Shown here: positions 27,471 through 39,526 of the stretch, in pieces
How the letters are laid out: each line of letters starts with the position of its first letter
How positions within the stretch are numbered: position 1 is the stretch's first letter
From: Campylobacterales bacterium
GTDB taxonomy: Bacteria > Campylobacterota > Campylobacteria > Campylobacterales > Sulfurimonadaceae
Assembly: GCA_026390075.1 (NCBI GenBank)
Contig: JAPLGP010000031.1
Location: 51,310-115,309, forward strand
Direction: 5' to 3'
DNA: 64,000 nt
Notes under the pieces: model-generated
What the model saw: the letters and a program-made list of their open reading frames with translations, nothing else
Told to the model about the DNA's origin: nothing
The model's database searches: none
Position numbers and translations under genes: made by a program

Positions 27471-28454
27471 CTATTTAGCAGATTTGAGATGTTTTTTAGC
27501 TTCCTCTGCTTCTTTACTATCAGGAAATTTTGCTATCAAGCCTTCATAAAATGCATTTGCATTTTTTTTATCACCTGAATTATCCATAGATATTCCTGCA
27601 TGTAACAATAGTGTTGGCATATAAGATGCTTTAGGAAATAAAGATGTGCTTTTTTTATAATAAGCAACAGCTTCTGAATAATTCTTTCTTTTAAAATTAA
27701 TCTCACCAATCATATAATGTGCAACAGCTGGTTTATAACTTTTATCTATTAAATAACTATAATATTCAGTTGATTTATCATAATTTTTATTGTCAAAATA
27801 TTCTTTCGCTTTTGTATCAATAATTTCAGTTGACATTTTATCTAAATCTGATTTTTCAGCTTTATTTGTTTTATCAGATTTATTTGTTTTTTCAGTATTA
27901 TCTACTAGATCAGTTTTTTTTGTTACTGCTTTATTTTTTGATTCTTTTGAAGTGGGCTCTTTAAATTTATTTACTTCATCAACTAAAATATTAAACTCAT
28001 CTTTAGTTACATAGGATTTGTTTATCTTGTCAATTAATTTAGACAGCTCAGATATTATTAATTTGAGTTTTGCAATATCTTCAGCATTATTCTGATTTAC
28101 ATCGCTTAACCTCTTACCAAATACATCAGAATTTCTCAATACATCAGAATTTTTTTCAGTTAATTTATTTAATTCAGCTTTATTACTTTGTGTTTTTGCA
28201 CTTAAGCTTTCTATAATACTCTGCAGTCCATCAATTCTTTCTCGAATAGAATCAATATCACCATTTTGATTATTACTTCTAGCAGAAACTTTTTGAAGAT
28301 TATTTTTATTTTCAGATACAACTCTCTCATTTGAGATTTGTCCATAAGGAGTAGAATCATCCAAATTGCCAGAACCGAACGCTGATGGCTCGGCGGCAAT
28401 AATATTTGAAGAAGCAATAGCTACAATAAATGCAACTAAAATACTATTATTCAT
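27471..28454 (-). CDS. cpoB: CpoB/YbgF-like Tol-Pal associated TPR protein
   Basis: A signal peptide (about 1-20), a coiled coil (about 60-160) and a Lys/Thr-rich linker (KTNKSDKTNKAEKSD) lead to three C-terminal TPR units (KEYFDNKNYDKSTEYYSYLI onward). CpoB coordinates peptidoglycan synthesis with outer-membrane constriction at division. The position directly after pal matches the usual tol-pal order. Confidence 0.88.
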   Translation of the reverse strand: MNNSILVAFIVAIASSNIIAAEPSAFGSGNLDDSTPYGQISNERVVSENKNNLQKVSARSNNQNGDIDSIRERIDGLQSIIESLSAKTQSNKAELNKLTEKNSDVLRNSDVFGKRLSDVNQNNAEDIAKLKLIISELSKLIDKINKSYVTKDEFNILVDEVNKFKEPTSKESKNKAVTKKTDLVDNTEKTNKSDKTNKAEKSDLDKMSTEIIDTKAKEYFDNKNYDKSTEYYSYLIDKSYKPAVAHYMIGEINFKRKNYSEAVAYYKKSTSLFPKASYMPTLLLHAGISMDNSGDKKNANAFYEGLIAKFPDSKEAEEAKKHLKSAK

Positions 28455-28459
28455 ATAAA

Positions 28460-28969
28460 TTATGGAAGAAGTTTGTAGTCTACACGACGATTTTTAGACC
28501 AGCAATCTTTAGTCTTTTCAGTACATACTGGATTACTTTCACCATAACTTACCATTGTAATTTTACTAGCATCAACACCACTAGCGATTAGAGACTTTTT
28601 AACTGATTCTGATCTTTTCAAACCAAGTGCAAAGTTATACTCATCACTACCCCATTCATCACAATTACCTTCTAACTTGATAGTTAAATCTTTAGCTTCT
28701 GTTTTTGCTAATGTAGCGCTATCAGAAACTTTAGATTGCATATCAGCACGGATATCAAATTTATCAAAATCAAAATAAACTGACGAGAATTGTTTTTCTA
28801 ATCTAGCAATTCTCATTTCGCTTGTTTCGCCATTCATTGAACCCTTAGCAGACTCATTACCCATACCTGAATTAGCACCACTGCTTGCATCTACTGATGG
28901 CTCTTTTGAACTACAACCACTAAAAACTAAAACCGCTACAACCACACTCGAAAGTACTATACTTTTCAT
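28460..28969 (-). CDS. pal: peptidoglycan-associated lipoprotein Pal
   Basis: A lipoprotein signal (VLVFSGCSS) precedes an OmpA-like domain that binds peptidoglycan (GNCDEWGSDEYNFALGLKRSE, YGESNPVC). The protein anchors the outer membrane to the wall and binds TolB. It is 169 aa long, with a likely promoter in the 92-bp gap behind it. Confidence 0.96.
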   Translation of the reverse strand: MKSIVLSSVVVAVLVFSGCSSKEPSVDASSGANSGMGNESAKGSMNGETSEMRIARLEKQFSSVYFDFDKFDIRADMQSKVSDSATLAKTEAKDLTIKLEGNCDEWGSDEYNFALGLKRSESVKKSLIASGVDASKITMVSYGESNPVCTEKTKDCWSKNRRVDYKLLP

Positions 28970-28999
28970 ATCTTGTTCCTCATTATTTTATATCTCGAA

Positions 29000-29005
29000 A
29001 TTATA
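29000..29005 (-). promoter_or_regulatory. possible -10 element of pal
   Basis: TATAAT (minus strand) lies about 30 bp ahead of the pal ATG in an AT-rich gap after tolB. Campylobacterota promoters rarely keep a -35 box, and none is seen. Confidence 0.45.
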
Positions 29006-29061
29006 TCTAAAATTATTTAAAAAAACTATATAAAAATCATTTTTTTTAGTTTTTTTAGTTT

Positions 29062-30309
29062 TTACCAATCCATAGATTGAACTTTACCACTTTTAAGTGG
29101 AAAAAGAAAGTTTTTATTACTTTTTAATCTTATAACACCAATAGAACTTTGATCCATGTAATTTTTTATAAATAAAATAGCATCACCATCTTTAGAAAAT
29201 CTTGGAAATTCATTCACCCCCGTCGCAGTGAGCCTTCTAACAAAATCTGTTTTAGTAGAAATTAGATGTAAATTAAAAGTATTTCCTGAAAATGCATCAG
29301 AACTTTCTCTAGCTTTATATACAACATATTCACCATTTACACTACATGCCGCATTGCTCTTTCCATAATAAATCATTTGCTCTACAACACCAGTATTAAT
29401 TTTTTGCGAGAAAATGTTTGGATATCCTAAACGATTTGAAACAAAAACAATAGTGTTATCATCCATAAATTGACCACCAACATCTATTCCAACATATGTA
29501 GTAATTCTAGTTGATTTTTGAGTCGCTACATTATATAAATAAACATCTGGCTGATTATTTGGTGCCATCGTAACTAGTATCTTTGTTGCATCAGCACTTA
29601 CATCAGAGCATATCATCATACCGTCTGAAGACATAATAGCTTTTGATTGACCACTTTTTATATCAAGTTGTTTTAAAGTAGGCTTTTTATCTAAAGATGT
29701 ATAATAAAATGAAGTTTGTGCCTGATTAGCCCATTTAGGAAAAAGGTTAAGACCACCTTCAATAATTTTATATTGATATGTAAGTGTATAGTCAGATATT
29801 ATAATTTCAGTTTTTTTAGGAGATACATTTTTTGAAAAAATAACTTTTCTTTTCATCCATTCAACAGATGCTTCTCCCATAAACTCATTTATATCAACTG
29901 CAATAGCGTGCGATATAAATATATAAAAATCATTTTTATTTGCTTTATAAGCTTTCGTAAAAACTACACCATTATCTTTATATAATTTTAATTCAACATT
30001 AAAACCAGCACTATCATCTTCAAGCATCTTATATCTTAAAACATATTTCATATCTTTGTTTTCAACAAGAACATTATTATCATTGAAATTTATATTTCTA
30101 TAATTTCCATCTACATTAAATATAGATAATACATTAAGATCTGCAACTAATGCCTTAAAAAATTGCATCTTAAATGTATTATCATAGCTTATAGATGCAT
30201 CCTCTACCGCTATTGACGGAAGCGAATCAACTTTTTTAATAACATCAAATGTAGCATCGCCCGCAAAAGAGAATGAAATAATAAACAACCATGTAAAAAA
30301 TATTTTCAA
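29062..30309 (-). CDS. tolB: Tol-Pal system protein TolB
   Basis: A signal peptide, an N-terminal alpha/beta domain and a beta-propeller with WD40-like repeats (NEFPRFSKDGDAILFIKN, MDDNTIVFVSNRLGYPNIF) define periplasmic TolB. It is 415 aa long and sits between tolA and pal. It ends 92 bp before pal. Confidence 0.94.
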   Translation of the reverse strand: MKIFFTWLFIISFSFAGDATFDVIKKVDSLPSIAVEDASISYDNTFKMQFFKALVADLNVLSIFNVDGNYRNINFNDNNVLVENKDMKYVLRYKMLEDDSAGFNVELKLYKDNGVVFTKAYKANKNDFYIFISHAIAVDINEFMGEASVEWMKRKVIFSKNVSPKKTEIIISDYTLTYQYKIIEGGLNLFPKWANQAQTSFYYTSLDKKPTLKQLDIKSGQSKAIMSSDGMMICSDVSADATKILVTMAPNNQPDVYLYNVATQKSTRITTYVGIDVGGQFMDDNTIVFVSNRLGYPNIFSQKINTGVVEQMIYYGKSNAACSVNGEYVVYKARESSDAFSGNTFNLHLISTKTDFVRRLTATGVNEFPRFSKDGDAILFIKNYMDQSSIGVIRLKSNKNFLFPLKSGKVQSMDW

Positions 30310-30324
30310 AATTGCTCCTTTAAA

Positions 30325-31044
30325 TTAATTTTTATCTGATGTAATAGTAAAAGTAATTCTATCAGATTTATTCTTTGGGTTTACAGGGAAAAGAACATCT
30401 TTTAACCTGTCTTTAATTTTATCACACTCTTCATTGAAAGATTTATTAGAAGAATAAGTTAAAATTCTAAAATCTAAAACTTTGCCTATCGCACTTAACT
30501 CAATAACAACTTTAACAGTATTGCCTTGTGAATTTAAAGGTGGAGTATAATGTTCATAAATTATTGCCTGAATTTTAGCATAATACTCATTAACTTCATT
30601 GCCACTAGAAGTAGGATTATCCTCTTTATCTTTGGCTGGGGCATCCATATTATTTATTTTTTTTAATATTGATTCAGCTTCATTTTCTGTTTTAGTTTTT
30701 AGTTTTTTCTGCATTTCCTGAACTCTTCTATCTTCAGTTTTTTTCTCTACAACTTTTTTATCTATTTCTTTTGTAGCTACCTCACTAAAGAGTTCACCAA
30801 TATCAATTTTTTTAGCTTCTGTAACTTTTTGCTTTTCTTCAACTGGAGTTGGTTCAGTTTTAGTTTTTTTACTTGGGGCTACTGAAGTTTCTAAAGATAT
30901 TGAAACAAAGTTGTCTTTTTTAAGCGCATATGTTTTAATTTCAGAAGATGAGTATATAGCATATAAAAGAAAAGAGATTAGAAGTGTGAAAATTGACAGT
31001 GAAATAACACCGCTCAAAATAAATAGAGATTTTTTTTCAACCAT
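30325..31044 (-). CDS. tolA: TolA/TonB-like energy transducer
   Basis: One N-terminal transmembrane helix (about 9-31) is followed by a Lys/Glu-rich helical stalk (about 60-135). A C-terminal TonB/TolA-like domain (YEHYTPPLNSQGNTVKVVIEL) ends the protein. It links the TolQR motor to TolB-Pal. It overlaps tolR by 8 bp. TonB is the alternative name, but the tolQ-R-A-B-pal order supports TolA. Confidence 0.88.
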   Translation of the reverse strand: MVEKKSLFILSGVISLSIFTLLISFLLYAIYSSSEIKTYALKKDNFVSISLETSVAPSKKTKTEPTPVEEKQKVTEAKKIDIGELFSEVATKEIDKKVVEKKTEDRRVQEMQKKLKTKTENEAESILKKINNMDAPAKDKEDNPTSSGNEVNEYYAKIQAIIYEHYTPPLNSQGNTVKVVIELSAIGKVLDFRILTYSSNKSFNEECDKIKDRLKDVLFPVNPKNKSDRITFTITSDKN

Positions 31045-31429
31045 TTGTAGCTAATGAAACCTCTGAAAATCCAGCTTGTTTTACGGCTGCTAATATTGAC
31101 ATAACAACTCCATAATCCAAACTTTTATCTGCACTTATTAACACAGTTGCTTTTTTATCTAATTTATTAGCATATTGCGAAAAATTATCCATAAAAGCAT
31201 TCATTAAGAAATTTTCTTTATTAACCGTTATTGTTGAATCTTTTTTAATAACAATGTGTACAGGTGGAATTGCTGATAGTTGTTTTGTAACTGAGCCTTG
31301 AGGTAATTTAATTGTCTCCTCATAAACGATATTTGGAGCAATAACCATCAAAATAGCTAATAAAACCAACATAACATCTACTAATGGAGTAATATTTAAT
31401 TCTGGCTTATCGTCCCAATCATATTTCAT
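31037..31429 (-). CDS. tolR: TolR/ExbD family protein
   Basis: The protein is 130 aa with one membrane helix containing the functional Asp (LNITPLVDVMLVLLAILMV). A periplasmic ExbD domain follows. It couples proton flow through TolQ to TolA. Confidence 0.94.
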   Translation of the reverse strand: MKYDWDDKPELNITPLVDVMLVLLAILMVIAPNIVYEETIKLPQGSVTKQLSAIPPVHIVIKKDSTITVNKENFLMNAFMDNFSQYANKLDKKATVLISADKSLDYGVVMSILAAVKQAGFSEVSLATNG

Positions 31430-31432
31430 AAT

Positions 31433-31999
31433 TTATACTTTACGAGCTAAAATTGCATCACTTTGCATTTGCAAAAAGCTGATTAAATCAAATGATTTTC
31501 TTTTTAAAATTTGATGATATGTATATGCAAAAATTGCAACAAAAATACCAGATGCAGTTGCAACAAGTGCATCAGATACACCACTTGATATAACTGACAT
31601 ACTTCCATTAGTCTGACCAATATGAGAAAATGTATCTAAAATAGATACAACAGTACCAAAAAGACCAATAAACGGCGTAGTAGAAGCAAATACAGATATA
31701 ATAGAAAGACCTTTCGTCGCTTCTTTTGTAGCTGCTAACATTGCTAAATCTAAAATTTCTTTAGAATTATTACCGCTCGATTTAAGAAAATTCTTTAAAA
31801 AGGAATCATGATTTACCGATGTAGATCCCATAAGTAAACTCTCTAAAGAATTATTTTCCTTTACAAGCCAACTACTAAGAAAAAAATAGCGGTAAAAATA
31901 CACCCAATTTAAAATTATAAAATATACCGATAAAAGTAATAATACACCTATAGTAACTGGATGGCTTTTTAAATAAAAATCAAGTAACTGATTAGTCAT
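31433..31999 (-). CDS. tolQ: TolQ/ExbB family proton channel protein
   Basis: Three membrane helices and the MotA/TolQ/ExbB signature (ISVFASTTPFIGLFGTVVSI, VSDALVATASGIFVAIFA) are visible. It forms the proton channel with TolR. At 188 aa it is short but within the family. It lies 3 bp after atpC, so the atp and tol operons are contiguous. Confidence 0.94.
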   Translation of the reverse strand: MTNQLLDFYLKSHPVTIGVLLLLSVYFIILNWVYFYRYFFLSSWLVKENNSLESLLMGSTSVNHDSFLKNFLKSSGNNSKEILDLAMLAATKEATKGLSIISVFASTTPFIGLFGTVVSILDTFSHIGQTNGSMSVISSGVSDALVATASGIFVAIFAYTYHQILKRKSFDLISFLQMQSDAILARKV

Positions 32000-32002
32000 G
32001 TA

Positions 32003-32395
32003 TTACAATAATCTCTGAGCTGCAGATTCAATTCTTGCAGATACTGCGGCTATTGCAGGGTTTGAGTCTGCTATATCTCTAATAAGTTTCTTAGCATCTT
32101 CAAGGGCAGTAGCAATAGCACCATCATTTTCACCACGAATAGCAACAGCACCTTCAACCAAAACAATTACTTTTTTTTCATCAACTTGAACAACACCCCA
32201 GTTAATTAATATAGACTCTACAGATTTATCTTCTTTTTCAATATCTATTACACCAGCTTCTAACAAAGTAGTTAAGGATGCATGGTGTGCGAGAACACCA
32301 AATTCCCCTTCTTCACCTGGAAGAACTACACTAACAGCGTAATCATTATAGATTACACCATTAGGAGTTATAATTTCAAGTTTTAACTTTTCCAT
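32003..32395 (-). CDS. atpC: ATP synthase epsilon subunit
   Basis: The N-terminal beta sandwich (LEIITPNGVIYNDYAVSVVLPGEEGEFGVLAHHA) and the C-terminal helical hairpin are clear. The ATG at 32395, five bases after AAAGGAG, is preferred to the GTG at 32401 used in the track. Confidence 0.96.
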   Translation of the reverse strand: MEKLKLEIITPNGVIYNDYAVSVVLPGEEGEFGVLAHHASLTTLLEAGVIDIEKEDKSVESILINWGVVQVDEKKVIVLVEGAVAIRGENDGAIATALEDAKKLIRDIADSNPAIAAVSARIESAAQRLL

Positions 32396-32418
32396 GACCA
32401 CTCCTTTAGTTTTATGAA

Positions 32419-34718
<2,300 letters not shown>

Positions 34719-34728
34719 AAAGTATTCC

Positions 34729-36246
34729 TTATGCCGCTATAAAGCTAGCTTTAAATTCTTCAAGTGCTTTAGTCATTAGTGTACTTGTATCATCATCTAC
34801 TTTAGAAGTATTTTTTATGCTCTCAAATATTTGAGGATAAGATGCTTCAATAAATGGATAAAGTTCAGCTTCAAAACGAACAACATTTGATGCATTCATA
34901 TCATCTAAAAAGCCTTCATTACCAGCAAAAATAATAACAACTTGCTTTTCAACAGAAAGTGGAGAGAAAGGTCCTTGCTTTAAAACTTCAACCATTCTTT
35001 GTCCACGCTCTAATTGATTACGAGACACTTCATCCAAATCAGATGCAAACTGAGCAAATGCTTGAAGTTCACGATACTGAGCAAGATCAAGTCTTAAAGT
35101 ACCAGCAACTTGCTTAGTAGCTTTAATTTGAGCAGCACCACCAACACGAGACACAGACAAACCAACATTTATAGCTGGACGAATACCTGAGTTAAAAAGG
35201 TCAGTTTCTAAGAAAATTTGACCATCAGTAATAGATATAACATTTGTTGGAATATATGCTGCAACATCTCCAGCCTGTGTTTCAATAATTGGAAGAGCCG
35301 TTAACGAACCAGCTCCTCTTTCATCACACATTTTAGCCGCACGCTCTAATAAACGAGAGTGAATATAAAATACATCCCCTGGGTAAGCTTCACGACCTGG
35401 AGGACGACGAAGGATTAGTGACATCTCACGGTATGCAACTGCATGTTTTGATAAATCATCATATACAATTAAACCATGTTTAGCGTTATCACGGAAATAT
35501 TCACCCATTGTAACACCAGTATAAGGAGCTAAAAATTGTAATGCTGCAGATTCAGCAGCAGTAGATGACACAATAATGGTATATTCTAATGCTCCATGTT
35601 CTTCTAAACGACGAATGATTTGAGCAACAGTTGACTCTTTCTGTCCAATAGCTACATAAACACAAACAACACCGTTACCTTTTTGGTTAATAATTGTATC
35701 AAGAGCAACTGTAGTTTTACCAGTTTGTCTGTCACCAATAATAAGTTCTCTTTGTCCACGACCAATTGGAACGAGAGCATCAATAGCTTTAATACCAGTT
35801 GCCATAGGCTCGTGAACAGATTTTCTATCCATGATACCAGGTGCTTTTTCTTCAACGAAACGAGTTTCAGTTGTTTCAATTGGACCTTTACCATCAATTG
35901 GTTCACCAAGAGCATTCACAACGCGACCAAGAAGTGCACTACCAACTGGAACACGTAATAAACGACCTAACCTTTTAACAGACATCCCCTCTTTAAGTAG
36001 TGCTCCACCACCAAGAATAACAACACCTACCTTGCCTTCTTCAAGGTTCATAACTAAACCTTGTGTTCCTTCTTCAAACTCTACCATTTCTCCAGCCATA
36101 ACATTGTTAAGTCCGTAAACTTGAGCAACACCATCAGCATAAGAAACTATTTTACCTGTTTCGTTAATATCAACACTTAATTCAAAGTTATTGATACGCT
36201 CTTTAATTATTGAGCTGATTTCATCAGCTTGAATTTTTGCTACCAC
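34729..36246 (-). CDS. atpA: ATP synthase alpha subunit
   Basis: The P-loop [13 protein letters not shown] and the alpha signature ([17 protein letters not shown]) are present. The N-terminus carries the usual delta-binding helix ([16 protein letters not shown]). The length of 505 aa is normal. Confidence 0.98.
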   Translation of the reverse strand: MVAKIQADEISSIIKERINNFELSVDINETGKIVSYADGVAQVYGLNNVMAGEMVEFEEGTQGLVMNLEEGKVGVVILGGGALLKEGMSVKRLGRLLRVPVGSALLGRVVNALGEPIDGKGPIETTETRFVEEKAPGIMDRKSVHEPMATGIKAIDALVPIGRGQRELIIGDRQTGKTTVALDTIINQKGNGVVCVYVAIGQKESTVAQIIRRLEEHGALEYTIIVSSTAAESAALQFLAPYTGVTMGEYFRDNAKHGLIVYDDLSKHAVAYREMSLILRRPPGREAYPGDVFYIHSRLLERAAKMCDERGAGSLTALPIIETQAGDVAAYIPTNVISITDGQIFLETDLFNSGIRPAINVGLSVSRVGGAAQIKATKQVAGTLRLDLAQYRELQAFAQFASDLDEVSRNQLERGQRMVEVLKQGPFSPLSVEKQVVIIFAGNEGFLDDMNASNVVRFEAELYPFIEASYPQIFESIKNTSKVDDDTSTLMTKALEEFKASFIAA

Positions 36247-36267
36247 TATTGTTTTCCTCTCATGAAG

Positions 36268-36801
36268 TTAAATTGCTTTTATTATATGTTCTATAAGTTG
36301 ATTATTAATTCTTGTTTTAGAAAAATTAATTTCTAAACCTAAATCTTCTACATCAACTTTAATACCATCAAACTTATTTTTAATAAATACCAACGATATT
36401 TTAGAATCAAATTTCTTACTTAAACTACCACTTAATTCCTGTATAACTTTTGCATCAACATCACTATTGCTGTAAATAATACCTTTATAAGTTTTAGTTG
36501 ATAGCGCCACATCTTTTCGCAAAGCTTCTGCTATTGCAGGAATTATGGTAATGCGCTTATTTTCAACAAGTAGTTTAATGAAATTATTAATCTTCTCAGA
36601 TTTTGCAGACTCAACCGCCTTAAGTAAAATATCTGATTTATCTTTAATAGAAACATTTGGATTGTCAATAATTTGGATAAATTTTTCATTTTTAAATAAT
36701 TCAGCCAAAGCAAAGAAAACAGAATTTACATTTTCCATAAGTTCAGTATCAAAACTCTCTTTTAAAGCTTTGATGTATCGTTTTGCAATTAATTTTTCCA
36801 T
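36268..36801 (-). CDS. atpH: ATP synthase delta subunit
   Basis: The helical N-terminal domain (LIAKRYIKALKESF) and C-terminal DLGLEINFSKTRINNQL are typical of the OSCP/delta stator subunit. It is 177 aa long and sits 1 bp after atpF. Confidence 0.93.
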   Translation of the reverse strand: MEKLIAKRYIKALKESFDTELMENVNSVFFALAELFKNEKFIQIIDNPNVSIKDKSDILLKAVESAKSEKINNFIKLLVENKRITIIPAIAEALRKDVALSTKTYKGIIYSNSDVDAKVIQELSGSLSKKFDSKISLVFIKNKFDGIKVDVEDLGLEINFSKTRINNQLIEHIIKAI

Positions 36802-36802
36802 A

Positions 36803-37321
36803 CTAAGCTACCTTCTTTAAGATAACATTTGCCATAGCTTCTATATCGAAATCATTACTACTTTGTGTGAGTACTTGATTTAGAACATCTTTAACAACAT
36901 TACGAACCATTTTTCTCTGTTCAAACTCTTTTAAAGTAGTATGATGCTTAGATAATGTTTCTAACTCAACTTCACATTGAGCCATCATATTGTCATTAAT
37001 AATTTTATTCTCTTTTTTTGAAGAAGCAGTCAATTTTTCTGCATACTTTTCAGCATCAGATATCTTAGATAAAGCCTCTTTTTTAAGAGCTATAGTTTCA
37101 TTTAACTTATCTTGCACTTTCTTCAATTCATCAGCAATTGCTTGACTTCTTGATACAAAATAATTCTTTACTGGTTCAGCAATAAGATACCAAACAAGAC
37201 CTGCGAATAGTACAAAGTTGACCGTTCTTTGAACGATATCTGTACCTGCTCCTTCTGCACTACCACCAGATGCTAATGCATAAGTTGATATCATTAGCAT
37301 AAATACTAAAATTCTACTCAC
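36803..37321 (-). CDS. atpF: ATP synthase b subunit
   Basis: A signal-like hydrophobic start (ILVFMLMISTYALASG) and a second membrane helix (TVNFVLFAGLVWYLIAEPVKNYF) precede a long charged stator coiled coil. It pairs with the b' subunit encoded just upstream, as in other Campylobacterota. Confidence 0.92.
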   Translation of the reverse strand: MSRILVFMLMISTYALASGGSAEGAGTDIVQRTVNFVLFAGLVWYLIAEPVKNYFVSRSQAIADELKKVQDKLNETIALKKEALSKISDAEKYAEKLTASSKKENKIINDNMMAQCEVELETLSKHHTTLKEFEQRKMVRNVVKDVLNQVLTQSSNDFDIEAMANVILKKVA

Positions 37322-37330
37322 ATCACATCC

Positions 37331-37753
37331 TTATATTTGACTAAATTTAGCTTTAACAGCTTCTTTAAACAATGGAATTTGAGATATTAACTCATCATTC
37401 AATTGTTTTTTAGAATTATCAAGTAATTTCTCAAATTCTAAATACTCATTTGCTAATTCAGCTCGTTTTGCTTCTAACTTACTATCAGCCAATTCCTTAG
37501 CATCCGCAATAACTTTCTCTCTTAGGACCGAAGCTTCCAGTTTAGCGTTCATAATAATTGATTCTGCTTTTGAATATAACTCATGGATTTCATTATCATT
37601 AGAACTAACTTTATCAAAGTCATTTTTGATATCTTCATCTCGTTTTTTCATATAAGCAAATAATGGATTATAAAGCCAACTGTTCAGAACGGCAATAAGT
37701 GAAAGAAATACAACAAATGTAGCCAAAAGTAGTATCGGATTTATATCTAACAT
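37331..37753 (-). CDS. atpF': ATP synthase b' subunit
   Basis: A single N-terminal membrane helix (INPILLLATFVVFLSLIAVL) and a helical stator arm make up this 140-residue protein. It is the first gene of the atp operon, which has no atpB or atpE here. In Campylobacterota the a and c subunits are encoded elsewhere. An AGGAGG site precedes the ATG. Confidence 0.9.
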   Translation of the reverse strand: MLDINPILLLATFVVFLSLIAVLNSWLYNPLFAYMKKRDEDIKNDFDKVSSNDNEIHELYSKAESIIMNAKLEASVLREKVIADAKELADSKLEAKRAELANEYLEFEKLLDNSKKQLNDELISQIPLFKEAVKAKFSQI

Positions 37754-37775
37754 AGCACCTCCTAAAAGTTGCGTG

Positions 37776-37781
37776 ATTATA
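37776..37781 (-). promoter_or_regulatory. -10 element of the atp operon promoter
   Basis: A perfect TATAAT on the minus strand lies 23 bp before the atpF' ATG. A short leader with AGGAGG follows. No -35 box is evident, as usual for this phylum. Confidence 0.6.
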
Positions 37782-37866
37782 CTATGAGAAAATTGAAAGG
37801 ATAGTTAAAGTAGAAAGAAAATTATAAATTTTTTTATATTTTGTATAATATCTGCTAAATATTATC

Positions 37867-37899
37867 TTATTTTTTATACAGTTGTTGTATAAAAAATAA
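37867..37899 (-). terminator. terminator hairpin after parB
   Basis: A perfect 13-bp stem (TTATTTTTTATAC / GTATAAAAAATAA) with a 7-nt loop lies directly behind the parB stop. The stem itself supplies the T-run, and the structure could work in either direction. Confidence 0.7.
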
Positions 37900-37900
37900 T

Positions 37901-38743
37901 CTATTTTAAGAAATTATTTAAAAACTCTTCTACTTGAGTTTCATTTAAAAACTCAATAGTTAGCTTATTTCTCGAAGAATTACTCATAAAACCTAAAGAG
38001 CTCAATTTACTTTTAACCTTAGAAAAGTCATAAGATTTAACAACTTCTTTAAAAGTAACAGGTTGGTTATCTTCTTTTATATTTTTTATTGTACTTTCAA
38101 CTTCTCTTACACTTAATTTTTGTCCAATAATAGAATTAACCATAAGTTGCTGTTGTTTTTCATCTAATCCAATGAGCACTTTAGCATGACCAGCAGTTAT
38201 TTTTTTTTCTATTAATGATTTTTGTGTTTTAGGTGATAATTGCAATAATCGAAGGCTATTTGTTATGTGTGTTCTGCTTTTATTTATCATAGTCGCTAAT
38301 TCTTCATGCGTTATGCTATGTAATTTTATAAGTTCACTATAAGCATCTGCCAGTTCTATGGAGTTTAAATCTTCTCTTTGAATATTTTCAATAAGAGCAA
38401 ATTGTCTCATTTTTTGCTCATCTCTATTTAAAACTACTGAACGAATTGTTTTAAGTTTTGCTAACTTTGAGGCACGAAGTCTTCGCTCACCTGCAATTAA
38501 AATATAACCATCAATATCTTCTGTAACAACAATAGGCTGAATTAAACCATCTTTTTTTATAGATTCTGCTAACTCTGCTAACGACTCTTCATCAAAAGTT
38601 TTTCTTGGCTGAAATGGATTAGGTCTAATATCTTTTAGAGATAATTCAAGTATAGCGTCTTGATGTGTTCCCTCATTATCATACGCCTCATTTATTTCAC
38701 TAAAAAGTGCATCTAATCCTCTACCTAATTTTTGTGACTTCAT
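37901..38743 (-). CDS. parB: chromosome-partitioning protein ParB
   Basis: Domains in order are the ParA-stimulating N-terminal tail (LGRGLDALF), the CTP-binding ParB domain (IRPNPFQPRK, IAGERRLRASKLA) and the parS-binding HTH (ELATMINKSRTHITNSLRLL). It is 280 aa long. A parS site (TGTTTCACGTGAAACA-like) was looked for and not seen in the window. Confidence 0.95.
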   Translation of the reverse strand: MKSQKLGRGLDALFSEINEAYDNEGTHQDAILELSLKDIRPNPFQPRKTFDEESLAELAESIKKDGLIQPIVVTEDIDGYILIAGERRLRASKLAKLKTIRSVVLNRDEQKMRQFALIENIQREDLNSIELADAYSELIKLHSITHEELATMINKSRTHITNSLRLLQLSPKTQKSLIEKKITAGHAKVLIGLDEKQQQLMVNSIIGQKLSVREVESTIKNIKEDNQPVTFKEVVKSYDFSKVKSKLSSLGFMSNSSRNKLTIEFLNETQVEEFLNNFLK

Positions 38744-39526
38744 TTATCTTATTATTGCCTGTGCTAAATTTTGATACGCTTCTGAACCACTCGATTTTAC
38801 ATCGTACAATATTACTGGTTTCCCAAAAGATGGTGATTCTGCAAGTTTAACATTTCTTGGTACTACTATATATTCATCTTGCGCATCTTTAAAAAGTTTA
38901 GTATTAAAATGTTGACGCAAATCAGCAAAAACTTGTTTTGAAAGATTATTTTGTGCACTAAACATAGTTGGCAAAAAACCTTTTATACTTAGTTTAGGAT
39001 TAATCGATTTTCTAACTAATTTTACAGTATTTAAAAGTTGAGCCAATCCTTCAAGTGCAAAAAATTCACACTGAATAGGAATAATAACTGAGTTTGATGC
39101 CGAAAGCGCGTTAATCGTCATTGGTCCAAGGGCTGGTGGTGAATCAATAATAATATAATCGTAATCTTTTTTGATACTTTCAATAGCTCTTTTTAAAACA
39201 AGTTCGCGACCTTGTATCTTACTTGCATCATAATACTCTTTTTCAATTCCAACCAAACCTATATTTGATGGAGCTAAGTGAAGAGTTGGTAAATCTGATT
39301 TGAGTATGATATCTTTAATTTTTTTAGTGCCAATCAAAACATGATAAATATTAAACTCATAATCATTTCTATGAAAACCTAAAGATGTTGTTGCATTTGC
39401 TTGAGGGTCTGAGTCAATCAAAAGTACTTTTTTTTCTGCAACAGCAAGGGATGCTGCCAAATTTACAGCTGTTGTTGTTTTACCAACGCCACCCTTCTGA
39501 TTTGCTATTACTATTACTTCGCTCAT
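38744..39526 (-). CDS. parA: chromosome-partitioning ATPase ParA (Soj)
   Basis: The deviant Walker A NQKGGVGKTTTAVNL, the DSDPQANAT block and DYIIIDSPPALG identify ParA. It is 260 aa long, ends 1 bp before parB, and overlaps birA by 4 bp. The pair segregates the chromosomal origin. Confidence 0.96.
   Translation of the reverse strand: MSEVIVIANQKGGVGKTTTAVNLAASLAVAEKKVLLIDSDPQANATTSLGFHRNDYEFNIYHVLIGTKKIKDIILKSDLPTLHLAPSNIGLVGIEKEYYDASKIQGRELVLKRAIESIKKDYDYIIIDSPPALGPMTINALSASNSVIIPIQCEFFALEGLAQLLNTVKLVRKSINPKLSIKGFLPTMFSAQNNLSKQVFADLRQHFNTKLFKDAQDEYIVVPRNVKLAESPSFGKPVILYDVKSSGSEAYQNLAQAIIR

Noticed and set aside
29036-29064. Repeated TTTTTTTAGT units after tolB
   Set aside because: Low-complexity T-rich sequence in a very AT-rich gap, with no stem or coding consequence.
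37754-37900. A parS site near parAB
   Set aside because: I looked for the TGTTTCACGTGAAACA type palindrome here and found only AT-rich sequence and the parB terminator. The GGCATGTGGA repeat does not resemble parS.
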